Assembly (NCBI GenBank): GCA_913041145.1
Contig: CAJWHE010000004.1
Coordinates: forward strand, 23,733 to 87,732
Reading direction: 5' to 3'
DNA length: 64,000 bases
Source: an uncultured Paracoccaceae bacterium
Lineage (GTDB): Bacteria > Pseudomonadota > Alphaproteobacteria > Rhodobacterales > Rhodobacteraceae
Position 1 is the stretch's first letter, and each line of letters starts with the position of its first letter. Shown one piece after another: positions 29,646 through 38,578 of the stretch. Position numbers and translations under genes: made by a program. Under the pieces are notes generated by a model. The model did not search any database. It was not told where the DNA came from and saw only the letters and a program-made list of their open reading frames with translations.

Positions 29646-30404
29646 TTAAATTTTTGGATCAGGGTTCTCTGTGTGCCCATCAACAGAGATAACTTGACCA
29701 GAAACAAACCTTGCTTCATCACTTGCCAAGAAAACCATCATGTTGGCGATATCATCAGCTTCAATAAAGGAGCGCATTGAAGTGCCTGAAGCGTAGCCAT
29801 GGTATACTTGGTCTCTTGTCAGACCTTTTAACTTAGCCTCTCTTGCTAGCACAAGTTCCATCCTAGGTCCTTCAACCGCACCAGGGCAAACTGCGTTTGC
29901 ACGTATACCAAATGGGCCTAATTCCATTGCTAAAGTTTTCATAAACCCAATTATTGCCCATTTAGCCGCTGAATAAGGCGCGCGATTAGGATAACCATAA
30001 ATACCGGCAGTTGATGATGTAAATAGGATCGACCCTGCCAACCTTTTTTTCATCAACGGAATTGCATATTTACTAGTGAGGAATGCCCCTTCTAAATTTA
30101 CTGCCAGACAATTCTTCCAATCGGATAGTTCAATTTTCTCTGTTAAGCTGGTTGGCCCTGCGCTACCTGCATTACAGCAAACGGTATCTAAAGTACCCCA
30201 CTCAGAAGTAATTTTTTCGAATAAACTCTTAACCTTTATTTCGTCACTTACGTCCAGTAAGGATGTTTTCCAATTTTTGGGAACTTCATCAAGAGTGGAT
30301 TCATTAATGTCACAAACCCATATATTGTAACCTTTATCAGCGAACCTTTCAGCTATTTTTTTACCAATACCTGCGGCTCCAGCCGTTACTAATACATTTT
30401 TCAT
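29646..30404 (-). CDS. Short-chain dehydrogenase/reductase, coupled to lcdH
   Basis: This 252-residue classical SDR has cofactor motif TAGAAGIGKKIA, NAG (CCNAGSAG), the catalytic Ser in FTSSTAGIYG, and YSAAKWA (Tyr-x3-Lys). Its substrate is unknown. It overlaps lcdH by ATGA (30401-30404), so it is very likely cotranslated with it. Options are another hydroxy-acid step of carnitine metabolism, or 3-hydroxybutyrate/acetoacetate interconversion. The sequence alone cannot decide. It is convergent with scoB, with an 83-base gap. Confidence 0.85.
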   Translation of the reverse strand: MKNVLVTAGAAGIGKKIAERFADKGYNIWVCDINESTLDEVPKNWKTSLLDVSDEIKVKSLFEKITSEWGTLDTVCCNAGSAGPTSLTEKIELSDWKNCLAVNLEGAFLTSKYAIPLMKKRLAGSILFTSSTAGIYGYPNRAPYSAAKWAIIGFMKTLAMELGPFGIRANAVCPGAVEGPRMELVLAREAKLKGLTRDQVYHGYASGTSMRSFIEADDIANMMVFLASDEARFVSGQVISVDGHTENPDPKI

Positions 30405-31849
30405 TTCTTATTACCTATAGATGCCCCCACACCATCAGGTCGAGGTAGATTAGAATGACATTTAGCTATTTTTCTCAAAATATTTAAAATTGCATCACTA
30501 GGCATAGACGATCTCCTAGTATCTAAATTGACGTGGATAAGTATATGTTCACCACTTGCTATATAACGATCTCCATTTTTCATAATGTGAAAGAGGTGGA
30601 GTTTTTTCCCTTCCCCAACCAGGCAATATGTAAAGATTGTTATCAATGACCCTGCCAAAACTTCATCTATGTGTCTTATGTGGGTCTCGGCAGTGAAATA
30701 ACTATTTCCAGATGAAATATAATTAGAATCGCACCCAATAATTTCCATAAATCGATCCGTAGCATCCCCAAAAGCTTGTAAATAACGCGCCTCATTCATA
30801 TGATTATTATAATCAACCCAATCTAATGGTACTACTCGGGAAATAGTTTCAATTGGTTTATCAAATTCATATTCTTTTTTTTCTAAAAATTTATCGATTG
30901 AATTAAGGTGTGCTCCCGCGCCCCAATTTTGTAGCTTAAGGGATCTCATAATACCGACTAAGTTGTTATCACGAATGACCTCTAACTCTCTGATTGTATA
31001 GCGACCAGACTGAGCATCAGATTGGTTTGAAATTTTTTCTATTAACGATGGAGTTAGTTCTGGAACATCCATTAGTTTAGTCCACGGCCAGGATAAGGTG
31101 GGCCCGAATTGCTCAATAAAATGCTTCATACCGGCTTCGCCACCAGCCAATCGGTAGGTTTCAAACAAACCCATTTGTGCCCAGCGCAATCCAAAACCAA
31201 ATCTAATAGCGTTATCTATCTCTTCGGTAGTAGCGATATCATCCTTTATGAGCCAAAGTGCCTCTCGCCAAACAGCTTCTAAAAGTCTATCCGCAATATG
31301 TGCGTCAATCTCTTTATTTACAATTAAGGGGAGCATACCAATATCAAATAAAATCTTTTTGGCTTTTTCTTTGATATCTTCAGAAGCACCGATAGCAAGA
31401 ACCAATTCGACTAAAGGTAATAGGTATACCGGATTAAACGGATGAGCCACCATTATACGATTTTGAGCGCCTGCACCATTATTCAATTCAGAAGGCTTAA
31501 ATCCAGACGTCGAAGAACAGATAATAGTATTCTTATCTGCATATTTTAATATATCATTATATACGTCATGCTTTAGATTTAGTCGTTCAGGTATACTTTC
31601 TTGTATCCAAGTCGCATCTTTTACAGCACACTGGATAGAACTGCAAAAAGTTAAAACTCCCTCTTCTGGTAATTTTTCTTCATACAAACCAGGTAAAGAA
31701 CGTCTAGCATTCCCTAAAATTTCGTTTACTTTTCTATTAACATCAGGGTCTCTATCGAAAACATTTACGTTCCAACCCATTAATAAGAACCTAGAAGCCC
31801 ACCCAGCACCAATTACACCACCACCAATGATTGAAGCTATTTTTTTCAT
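30401..31849 (-). CDS. lcdH: L-carnitine 3-dehydrogenase fused to a thioesterase
   Basis: This 482-residue bifunctional protein has an N-terminal 3-hydroxyacyl-CoA dehydrogenase-like part (about 1-315) with IIGGGVIGAGWASRF and MVAHPFNPVYLLPLVELV. The C-terminal part (about 335-460) is hotdog-fold and includes VDYNNHMNEARYLQAFGDATD, a 4HBT-type thioesterase site. This fusion is known in carnitine-degrading bacteria. The dehydrogenase makes 3-dehydrocarnitine, and the thioesterase is thought to release betaine from betainyl-CoA. Upstream by 26 bases is the BKACE gene, which supports the assignment. Confidence 0.85.
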   Translation of the reverse strand: MKKIASIIGGGVIGAGWASRFLLMGWNVNVFDRDPDVNRKVNEILGNARRSLPGLYEEKLPEEGVLTFCSSIQCAVKDATWIQESIPERLNLKHDVYNDILKYADKNTIICSSTSGFKPSELNNGAGAQNRIMVAHPFNPVYLLPLVELVLAIGASEDIKEKAKKILFDIGMLPLIVNKEIDAHIADRLLEAVWREALWLIKDDIATTEEIDNAIRFGFGLRWAQMGLFETYRLAGGEAGMKHFIEQFGPTLSWPWTKLMDVPELTPSLIEKISNQSDAQSGRYTIRELEVIRDNNLVGIMRSLKLQNWGAGAHLNSIDKFLEKKEYEFDKPIETISRVVPLDWVDYNNHMNEARYLQAFGDATDRFMEIIGCDSNYISSGNSYFTAETHIRHIDEVLAGSLITIFTYCLVGEGKKLHLFHIMKNGDRYIASGEHILIHVNLDTRRSSMPSDAILNILRKIAKCHSNLPRPDGVGASIGNKK

Positions 31850-31875
31850 AGAATTTCTATCCCTTAATTAAATTT

Positions 31876-32784
31876 TTAAAGAGGTGCTCTTTTAGACAAT
31901 TTCAGCTTCTCTCTGACTTTTTCAGGTCCAATAACTCTAGCACCCATTTTTTCGATTATATTAACCGCTCTATCAACCAGAGCTTCGTTGGTAGCGAAGA
32001 CCCCTTTTTCAAGTAATAAATTGTCTTCGAGGCCAACTCGAACGTTACCCCCTGCTAATACACTAGCCGCGACATAAGGCATTTGATTTCTTCCCAAAGA
32101 AAAAGCCGAGAACGTCCAATCTTTGGGTACATTATTAACCATGGCCATTAACGTGTTCATATCGTCTGGTGCCCCCCAAGGAACCCCCATACATAATTGC
32201 ACTAAACCTGGGGATTTTAAAATCCCATCTTCAACAAGTTGCTTCGCATACCAAAGGTGTCCTGTGTCAAAGGCTTCGATCTCGGGGCATACACCTAGAT
32301 CAGTCATCATTTTTCCCATTGCTGTCAACATTCCAGGTGTATTTGTCATAACATAATTGGATTCAGCAAAATTCATCGTTCCACAATCCAAAGTACATAT
32401 CTCTGGTAAACATTCAGCCACATGCGCTACCCGTTCTTCCGCCCCAGCCATATCAGTACTATTTGAAAGTGCTAAGGGGTCATCAAGTGATCCAAAAACC
32501 ATATCCCCTCCCATACCAGCAGTAAGGTTTAAAACAACATCCGTCTTAGAATCTCGAATTCTGTCTGTCACTTCTCTATAGTATCTGAGATTTCGTGAGG
32601 GTGCGCCTGTATCCGGATCTCTGACATGACAATGAACTATAGCCGCACCTGCCTTACCAGCAGCGATAGCACTGTCAGCAATTTCCTTAGGTGATCTTGG
32701 GACATTAGGGCTACGATCCTGAGTGCCCCCTGATCCAGTCACGGCACAAGTAATAAAAACTTCCCGATTCATTTGTAACGGCAT
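31876..32784 (-). CDS. BKACE (DUF849) family enzyme, probable 3-dehydrocarnitine cleavage
   Basis: This 302-residue beta-keto acid cleavage enzyme has zinc-binding His51 and His53 in VHCHVRDPDTG. GTQDRSPNVPRSPKEIADSA and LGRNQMPYVAASVLAGGNVRVGLEDN are typical. BKACE enzymes react a beta-keto acid with acetyl-CoA, releasing acetoacetate. Adjacent to lcdH, this one is likely the 3-dehydrocarnitine enzyme that yields betainyl-CoA plus acetoacetate. Other BKACE substrates (for example 3-keto-5-aminohexanoate) are less supported. It is the first gene of the BKACE-lcdH-SDR run. Confidence 0.82.
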   Translation of the reverse strand: MPLQMNREVFITCAVTGSGGTQDRSPNVPRSPKEIADSAIAAGKAGAAIVHCHVRDPDTGAPSRNLRYYREVTDRIRDSKTDVVLNLTAGMGGDMVFGSLDDPLALSNSTDMAGAEERVAHVAECLPEICTLDCGTMNFAESNYVMTNTPGMLTAMGKMMTDLGVCPEIEAFDTGHLWYAKQLVEDGILKSPGLVQLCMGVPWGAPDDMNTLMAMVNNVPKDWTFSAFSLGRNQMPYVAASVLAGGNVRVGLEDNLLLEKGVFATNEALVDRAVNIIEKMGARVIGPEKVREKLKLSKRAPL

Positions 32785-32831
32785 TTTATAACTCCTTTAA
32801 AAAGATACTATCTGTATATCACTAGTCACCT

Positions 32832-32844
32832 TAAGATAATCTTA
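32832..32844. promoter_or_regulatory. 13-base palindrome upstream of the carnitine genes
   Basis: TAAGAT-A-ATCTTA is a perfect odd palindrome lying between the aldo-keto reductase stop and the BKACE start (about 48 bases before the ATG). It is a plausible operator for the BKACE-lcdH-SDR run. No regulator gene is adjacent and no clear promoter boxes were identified. AT-rich palindromes of this size can occur by chance. Confidence 0.3.
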
Positions 32845-32876
32845 CATCATAGACTATGCCCAATCTAAACATTGGT

Positions 32877-33917
32877 TTAGTAAGGCATAGGATGGGCTTT
32901 ATGAACTTCACTAATATCATCTAATATTTCTTTATTTAACTCAATATCAACTCCGCTAACTATAGTTCTTAACTGATCTAAATTCGTAGCCCCAAAAATT
33001 GGAATAGCCTTAAAGGGTCTATATTTAAACCAAGCTAAGGCCATATGAATTGGGTTCAAGTTGTATTTTTTTGCTATATTAATATACCCTTGAGTCGCGG
33101 GCAGAACACGTGGAGATGACCTTCCACCCATCGTATTATTAATGGACATTCTAGAACCTTTTGGTATTTTTTCATTTTGATATTTTCCTGTAAGATAACC
33201 AGCCGCCAATGGCGAAAACCCTAGTAGGGTAACATTTTCATTTACAGATAATTCAGCTAGATCTGTATCAAACAACCGACATAATAAAGAATACTCATTC
33301 TGAATACTTAAAACTTTTGGGTAACCTAATTTTTCTGCAATTTGGATCCACATTGACGTCCCCCAAGCAGATTCATTAGATAAGCCAAAATGGCGAATAT
33401 TTCCAATCTCTATCTGCCTTTGTAGTTCTTCTAGAGTATCTTCAATATGGATCACAGTATTTTTTTTAACTTGTTGAGACGGATCAAAAGCCCAGTTTTT
33501 TCTAAACATATAACTGCCCCGATTAGGCCAGTGAAGTTGATATAAATCAATATAATCTGTCTTTAATCTACGTAGTGAGGACTCAATAGATCTTCTCAAA
33601 CTATCAGATGAAATAGCTTCTCCACCTCTAATATCTAAATTTCCTTCACCAGAAATTTTGGTTGCCAAAATAATAGATTCTCGTTTCTTTGTCTTATTCA
33701 GCCAACTACCAATTACCTCTTCAGTTACACCAATAGTATCTTTAGATATTGGATTGACTGGGTACATTTCAGCAGTATCAAGAAAATTGATATCGTTATC
33801 GACAGCAAAATCAATTTGGTTATGAGAATCTACCTCATTTTTTTTATTAAATGTCATTGTTCCAAGACAATATTGGGAAACTTTTAACTTACTATCTCCC
33901 AGTAATAATTTTTCCAA
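32877..33917 (-). CDS. Aldo/keto reductase (Tas-like)
   Basis: This 346-residue AKR has the catalytic set Asp (FLDTAEMYP), Tyr (MYP) and Lys (LATKISG), and DLYQLHWPNRGSY. The family reduces carbonyls or oxidises alcohols with NADPH; this member's substrate is unknown. The start is TTG at 33915-33917 with AAGGA 7 bases before it. It precedes the BKACE gene on the same strand by 92 bases, so it may be a separate unit or an upstream partner of the carnitine group. Confidence 0.85.
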   Translation of the reverse strand: MEKLLLGDSKLKVSQYCLGTMTFNKKNEVDSHNQIDFAVDNDINFLDTAEMYPVNPISKDTIGVTEEVIGSWLNKTKKRESIILATKISGEGNLDIRGGEAISSDSLRRSIESSLRRLKTDYIDLYQLHWPNRGSYMFRKNWAFDPSQQVKKNTVIHIEDTLEELQRQIEIGNIRHFGLSNESAWGTSMWIQIAEKLGYPKVLSIQNEYSLLCRLFDTDLAELSVNENVTLLGFSPLAAGYLTGKYQNEKIPKGSRMSINNTMGGRSSPRVLPATQGYINIAKKYNLNPIHMALAWFKYRPFKAIPIFGATNLDQLRTIVSGVDIELNKEILDDISEVHKAHPMPY

Positions 33918-34032
33918 TTCCTTTTCCTTTTTAAATAAATCTATTGGTTATGAGCTTATAAACTTATAAAAAATAAACAACAATTATTAATAATATATTG
34001 AGAACAAAAGAAGAACATGTTAATTAAATAAA

Positions 34033-34626
34033 ATGCAGTATAACAATTTCAATAATAATCTAAATTTAAATAAAAAATTCTTAAAAATGGGTGAGGAAAT
34101 TGTATTTTCCTTCGAAAGGGTGCATGAGATTTTTGGAAACTCTCGACGCACCTGTGCACTCTGGGTAGCAACAAAAATTAATGGCCCAATAGTCTGGATA
34201 CGTCCAAACTGGTTTAGCGACCAACTTTTTCCAGATGGAATTATAGACTGGGTTAATCCTGGACGCCTAATAACTATAAGCATAGGGGGTTCTAATGATA
34301 TTTTATGGGCTGCGGAAGAAGCACTAAGGTCTGGGATCTCAAAATTAGTAGTTCTCGAAGTCACCACACATCCAACACTAAAATCTGTAAGGCGTTTAAA
34401 TTTAGCCGCTGAAACAGGTAGAAAAGAAAGGGACAACCATGCCCTCTGTTTAATGTTAACATCACAAAATGGAGGAGTTCAGGGCGCAGAAAGTCGCTGG
34501 TCTATGTCAATGCAACATACTGCAAGGGAAACTATGTGGAAATTAGAGTGCATTAAGTCACGACATACTCCACCATCAACTTGGAAATTAGAAAGTAATC
34601 TAAAAAAAATTACTGTCAGGAAGTAA
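34033..34626 (+). CDS. ImuA-like (RecA/SulA-type) protein
   Basis: This 197-residue protein contains VHEIFGNSRRTCALWVATKINGPIVWI, then NPGRLITI, AAEEALRSGISKLVVLEV, and RRLNLAAETG, the pattern of ImuA-like, RecA-related proteins linked to mutasome genes. The predicted P-loop region is degenerate. Standard imuB and dnaE2 genes are not adjacent; an MFS gene follows by 54 bases. A start at the Met at residue 19 is also possible. The assignment rests on resemblance only. Confidence 0.55.
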   Translation: MQYNNFNNNLNLNKKFLKMGEEIVFSFERVHEIFGNSRRTCALWVATKINGPIVWIRPNWFSDQLFPDGIIDWVNPGRLITISIGGSNDILWAAEEALRSGISKLVVLEVTTHPTLKSVRRLNLAAETGRKERDNHALCLMLTSQNGGVQGAESRWSMSMQHTARETMWKLECIKSRHTPPSTWKLESNLKKITVRK

Positions 34627-34680
34627 TTTAAAATATAAATTACTTTTTATATTATGTATTAATGTATATGGGTTGGATTA

Positions 34681-35898
34681 ATGCGTATTATTATCTCTTT
34701 TATCCCACTCTTTTTGTCAGTGATCCTATTACAGCTTAGTACTTCAGGCATAGGTCCTCTGGATGTGTTGTCTGGTTTGAAATTAAATTTTTCAAATTTT
34801 CAAATTGGACTCTTAGGATCATCACATTTTTTTGGTTTTTTTATTGGTTGTTGGTGGGCCCCAAGGCTTATGGGATCGGTAGGTCACAGTAGGGCATTTG
34901 CAGCTTTTACCGCCTTAGGGGCAATCGGAATTATAGCTCATACACTGACATCAAATCCATATGCTTGGGCTGTCATGCGCATTGCGTCTGGCTTATGCGT
35001 AGCCGGATGTTACACAGTTATTGAAGCGTGGTTAAATGGTAAAGTCACCAATCAAACGCGAGGTCGTGCGATGGGAACTTACCGAATGGCTGACATGGGT
35101 GCTGCTATGCTTGCTCAACTATTAATTGGCTTGCTGGAACCTGCTTATTATATCTCCTACAACTTTTTGGCTATAGTATGTTGCCTTGCTATCTTGCCAT
35201 TAACTGTAACAAAAACTTCCCAACCACAGACACCTACCACTCCAAGGCTTCGACCTAAATTAGCGCTTCTAAGATCTCCTCTAGCAACATTTGGTGTTGT
35301 TATTGCTGGGTTAACTGCCTCTTCATTTCGTATGGTCGGACCAATTTATGGAGAGAGTATAGGCCTAAGAGCAGATCAAATTGGTTATTTCCTTGCACTT
35401 TCTGTACTTGGCGGAGTTATTGCTCAATACCCTATAGGTTGGCTAGCTGATAAATATGATCGTCGAAAGGTCTTAATAAGTCTTTCATTAGCAACCATGG
35501 TAGCCTGCGCAATAACAATAGTATTTGCTAAACACGGTACTATATATATCTTAACTAGTTCTTTTCTTTTTGGCTTCTTTACATGGCCAATTTTTTCAAT
35601 ATCTGCAGCTCATGCAAACGACTTTTCTAACTCTGAAGAGCGCGTAGAACTCGCAGCGGCACTCATATTCTTTTATGCGGTTGGCGCTATTGCCTCTCCT
35701 TTATTTACTGCTCAGCTATTAGAATATTTTGGTCCATCATCTCTATTTATATTCTTTTCCATTGGACATTTGGTATTAATTGTTTTTGGTATATCTCGAT
35801 CAAAAATACGGCCAACCAATCAAGTTCGTACCCCCTATGTTTCAATCCCGCGAACAAGTTTTGCAATTGGTCGCTTACTACGTCGTTCTCGAAAATAA
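34681..35898 (+). CDS. MFS transporter (YcaD/UMF1-like)
   Basis: This 405-residue inner-membrane protein has about 12 hydrophobic segments. The conserved loop after TM2 reads WWAPRLMGSVGHSRAFAAF, and GWLADKYDRRKVLI is the typical MFS loop near TM8. GPLDVLSGLKLNFSNFQIGLLGSSHF precedes TM2. The substrate is unknown. The start is the ATG at 34681. It lies between the ImuA-like gene and metG, and need not be functionally tied to either. Confidence 0.82.
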   Translation: MRIIISFIPLFLSVILLQLSTSGIGPLDVLSGLKLNFSNFQIGLLGSSHFFGFFIGCWWAPRLMGSVGHSRAFAAFTALGAIGIIAHTLTSNPYAWAVMRIASGLCVAGCYTVIEAWLNGKVTNQTRGRAMGTYRMADMGAAMLAQLLIGLLEPAYYISYNFLAIVCCLAILPLTVTKTSQPQTPTTPRLRPKLALLRSPLATFGVVIAGLTASSFRMVGPIYGESIGLRADQIGYFLALSVLGGVIAQYPIGWLADKYDRRKVLISLSLATMVACAITIVFAKHGTIYILTSSFLFGFFTWPIFSISAAHANDFSNSEERVELAAALIFFYAVGAIASPLFTAQLLEYFGPSSLFIFFSIGHLVLIVFGISRSKIRPTNQVRTPYVSIPRTSFAIGRLLRRSRK

Positions 35899-35999
35899 AA
35901 AATTAGTTTCAATCAAATCAGTTTTATATATAAAACAACCTAGCTCTTTTAACTTTGTTTGATTATATACCTTGGGAAACAAACTAAAGGTTTCTACAA

Positions 36000-37718
36000 A
36001 TGGCTCGTTACCTGATTACTTCAGCAATCCCTTACATAAATGGTATAAAACATCTAGGAAATCTAGTTGGAAGCCAATTACCAGCTGATTTATACGCTCG
36101 CTATCTCCGGCAACGTGATCATGAAGTTATGTTTATTTGTGCAACAGATGAACATGGGACACCTGCTGAATTAGCCGCTACTGAATCTGGAAAACCAGTA
36201 GCCGAATTCTGCGAAGAAATGCATAAAATTCAAACTAAGGTAGGAAGTGGATTTCGACTTTCTTTTGATTACTTTGGGCGCTCCTCGAGCCCACAAAACC
36301 ATAAGTTAACTCAGTATTTTGCCGGCAAACTAGCGGATGCTGGTTTGATTGAAGAAATTATAGAAAGCCAAATATTTTCTATAGAAGACGAACGGTTTTT
36401 ACCAGATCGTTACATCGAAGGAACTTGCCCCAATTGCAATTATGAGAATGCAAGGGGAGACCAATGTGAGAACTGTACAAAGCAATTAAATCCAATAGAT
36501 TTGATTAACCCAAGATCTGCCATTTCTGGTTCCAAAAATTTAGAGGCTAGAGAAACAAAACATCTATATTTAAAACAAAGTGCTTTAAAAGATAAACTCG
36601 ATACTTGGATAAACAGTAAGAATAATTGGCCAATTTTAACAACATCGATTGCAAAGAAATGGCTACATGACGGGGATGGCCTTCAAGATCGCGGGATTAC
36701 TAGAGATTTAAAATGGGGGGTGCCAGTAAAAAAAGGAGATCAGCCTTGGCCTGGTATGGAAGGAAAAGTCTTTTATGTCTGGTTTGATGCACCCATCGAA
36801 TATATAGCTGCCACAAGTGAATGGGCAAAGAGTCACAAATTGCCAGATGGTGCGTGGGAACGTTGGTGGCGAACCGATAAAGGCGCCGAAGATGTTAAAT
36901 ATGTTCAATTTATGGGTAAAGATAATGTACCATTTCATACCTTAAGCTTTCCAGCAACAATTATGGGATCCGGGGAACCGTGGAAGCTAGTAGACTACAT
37001 TAAGTCCTTTAATTACTTGAACTATGATGGCGGGCAGTTCTCTACATCTCAAAAACGTGGTATATTTATGGATCAAGCGCTAAACCTTTTACCTTCTGAT
37101 TATTGGCGTTGGTGGTTACTCAGTCACGCGCCAGAAACATCAGATAGTGAATTCACATGGGAAAACTTCCAACTAAGCATAAATAAAGATTTAGCTGATG
37201 TTTTAGGAAATTTTGTAAGTAGAGTCACAAAGTTCTGTCGTTCAAAATTTGGTGAAACAGTACCTGAGGGAGGTAGTTTTGGGGTAGAAGAATACAAATT
37301 AATTTCTAATCTAAACAAAAGATTAAAAACTTATGAATCTTACCTAGACGGCATCGAGATTAGAAAATCAGCATCTGAGCTGCGTGCAATATGGGCCTTA
37401 GGTAACGAATACCTCCAAATAGTTGGCCCTTGGAGCTGTTTCAAAGAGGACCCAATAAAAGCAGCAATGCAAATCCGGTTAGCACTAAATTTAATACGTA
37501 TTTACGCAGTTATTTCGGCCCCTTTCATTCCTGACACCGCTGACGCTATTTTAAAAAGCTTAAAGATATCGGATAAATCGTGGCCAACCGATTTAACTAC
37601 AGCGGTTACTAAATTGGCACCTGGCAATCCCTTTGTCACACCTGAAAACCTATTCAATAAGATTAGTGATGAAGATCGAGATCTGTGGGCTCTCAAATTC
37701 TCTGGGAATGACACGTAA
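36000..37718 (+). CDS. metG: Methionine--tRNA ligase
   Basis: This 572-residue class I synthetase charges initiator and elongator tRNA-Met. The HIGH region is [13 protein letters not shown] near residue 15. A zinc knuckle has [17 protein letters not shown] (four cysteines), and the KMSKS loop reads FSTSQKRG, with Gln replacing Lys, a variant I recall from Rhodobacterales. The C-terminal tRNA-binding extension of some MetRS proteins is absent. The start ATG at 36000 follows a 101-base gap from the transporter. Confidence 0.97.
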   Translation: MARYLITSAIPYINGIKHLGNLVGSQLPADLYARYLRQRDHEVMFICATDEHGTPAELAATESGKPVAEFCEEMHKIQTKVGSGFRLSFDYFGRSSSPQNHKLTQYFAGKLADAGLIEEIIESQIFSIEDERFLPDRYIEGTCPNCNYENARGDQCENCTKQLNPIDLINPRSAISGSKNLEARETKHLYLKQSALKDKLDTWINSKNNWPILTTSIAKKWLHDGDGLQDRGITRDLKWGVPVKKGDQPWPGMEGKVFYVWFDAPIEYIAATSEWAKSHKLPDGAWERWWRTDKGAEDVKYVQFMGKDNVPFHTLSFPATIMGSGEPWKLVDYIKSFNYLNYDGGQFSTSQKRGIFMDQALNLLPSDYWRWWLLSHAPETSDSEFTWENFQLSINKDLADVLGNFVSRVTKFCRSKFGETVPEGGSFGVEEYKLISNLNKRLKTYESYLDGIEIRKSASELRAIWALGNEYLQIVGPWSCFKEDPIKAAMQIRLALNLIRIYAVISAPFIPDTADAILKSLKISDKSWPTDLTTAVTKLAPGNPFVTPENLFNKISDEDRDLWALKFSGNDT

Positions 37719-37869
37719 TTACCTTAAGAATTATACGAGATGTTCTTATAAAGTTTTCTAATTAAAGGAATTGTAAAATAAAAGATAAAATCTAGCACTG
37801 TATCAAATTAGGGCCTTGGCCCTCAATAATAAATCGGTTATCGACATCTATATCATTAAGCTAACACTA

Positions 37870-37891
37870 TTCACAAAGTTAAAATTGTGAA
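37870..37891. promoter_or_regulatory. Inverted repeat upstream of tRNA-Leu
   Basis: TTCACAA (37870-37876) and TTGTGAA (37885-37891) form a perfect 7-base inverted repeat with an 8-base centre, about 25 bases before tRNA-Leu. The right arm extends as TTGTGAAGTG, which recurs at 42913-42922 upstream of tRNA-Cys. It may mark a regulatory site or a promoter-proximal hairpin. No clear -10/-35 pair was assigned. Confidence 0.3.
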
Positions 37892-37915
37892 GTGTAAAAA
37901 AAATTAGCTTGATAA

Positions 37916-38001
37916 GCCCGCGTGGTGGAATGGTAGACACATGGGACTTAAAATCCCTGGGCCGAAAGGCCGTGCCGGTTCAAGTCCGGCCGCGGGTACC
38001 A
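37916..38001 (+). tRNA. tRNA-Leu (anticodon UAA)
   Basis: The acceptor arms GCCCGCG and CGCGGGT pair, with a G-U wobble at the first pair, followed by A and an encoded CCA. The T-arm GGTTCAAGTCC and a variable arm fit class II tRNA-Leu. The anticodon loop CTTAAAA gives UAA, reading UUA/UUG. The anticodon stem has a U-U mismatch at the 27-43 position, one pair above the core. Length is 86 bases including CCA. A terminator follows directly. Confidence 0.95.
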
Positions 38002-38002
38002 T

Positions 38003-38034
38003 AAAGAAAGCGTCTCAAAGGAGACGCTTTCTTT
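38003..38034. terminator. Rho-independent terminator after tRNA-Leu, probably bidirectional
   Basis: A perfect 14-base stem (AAAGAAAGCGTCTC-type left arm, 38003-38016) with AAAG loop (38017-38020) and a matching right arm (38021-38034) is followed by a T-rich CTTTCTT tail. It ends tRNA-Leu on the plus strand. It also lies just downstream of the minus-strand gene at 38051, whose readthrough would meet the same hairpin with T-rich CTTTCTTTAT. Confidence 0.85.
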
Positions 38035-38050
38035 CTTACTCTCAGTTCAC

Positions 38051-38365
38051 TTAAGCCGCTTCTGCTTGAGATCTCCTCTCACTTTCCTCACGGGAAAGCG
38101 CTACAGAAGTTCTAACTCCATTTTCTACAAAAGCCATTAATCCTGAAACTGCTCTCTCACTTGGATCAACGCCCGAACAGCTGAGAACTTCTCTTCCATC
38201 ACGGGACCGCGCCCATCTAGCTATTTGCTCTGGCCCATTCCCATATTTTTTATCATCTGCAATTGCATCGTCCAAGGCGGCTAATACAACGGCTGCAAAC
38301 AATTTTCTTGCTCTCTGCCCTTGCTCATAATTAAAAGCACTACTATCTACAAAATCGGCTGACAT
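38051..38365 (-). CDS. DUF6280-like hypothetical protein
   Basis: This 104-residue cytoplasmic protein ([23 protein letters not shown]...) is helical. It has a basic, charged C-terminus ([14 protein letters not shown]) and the segment [21 protein letters not shown] recognise it as resembling small Rhodobacterales proteins of unknown function, not by catalytic motifs. It is isolated between tRNA-Leu and efp, with its 3' end abutting the tRNA terminator. Its conservation in this clade would support the taxonomic reading. Confidence 0.65.
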   Translation of the reverse strand: MSADFVDSSAFNYEQGQRARKLFAAVVLAALDDAIADDKKYGNGPEQIARWARSRDGREVLSCSGVDPSERAVSGLMAFVENGVRTSVALSREESERRSQAEAA

Positions 38366-38578
38366 TAAGATTCCTCTTGATTAGTTACAAGTAATTTACG
38401 GTGTTAATGTCCTTGTGACATAAAAAAACTCATTTGTCATTGCGTTTAAAGCATACCTATTATGCGTTAAGAACATACCTTTTACTTAACTGATATTAAT
38501 ATATAACACTCTTGAGTAATAATATAACTTAGATCACATGAATTAGCTCTGGAAATTTCAATATAAAGGACGACAGAA

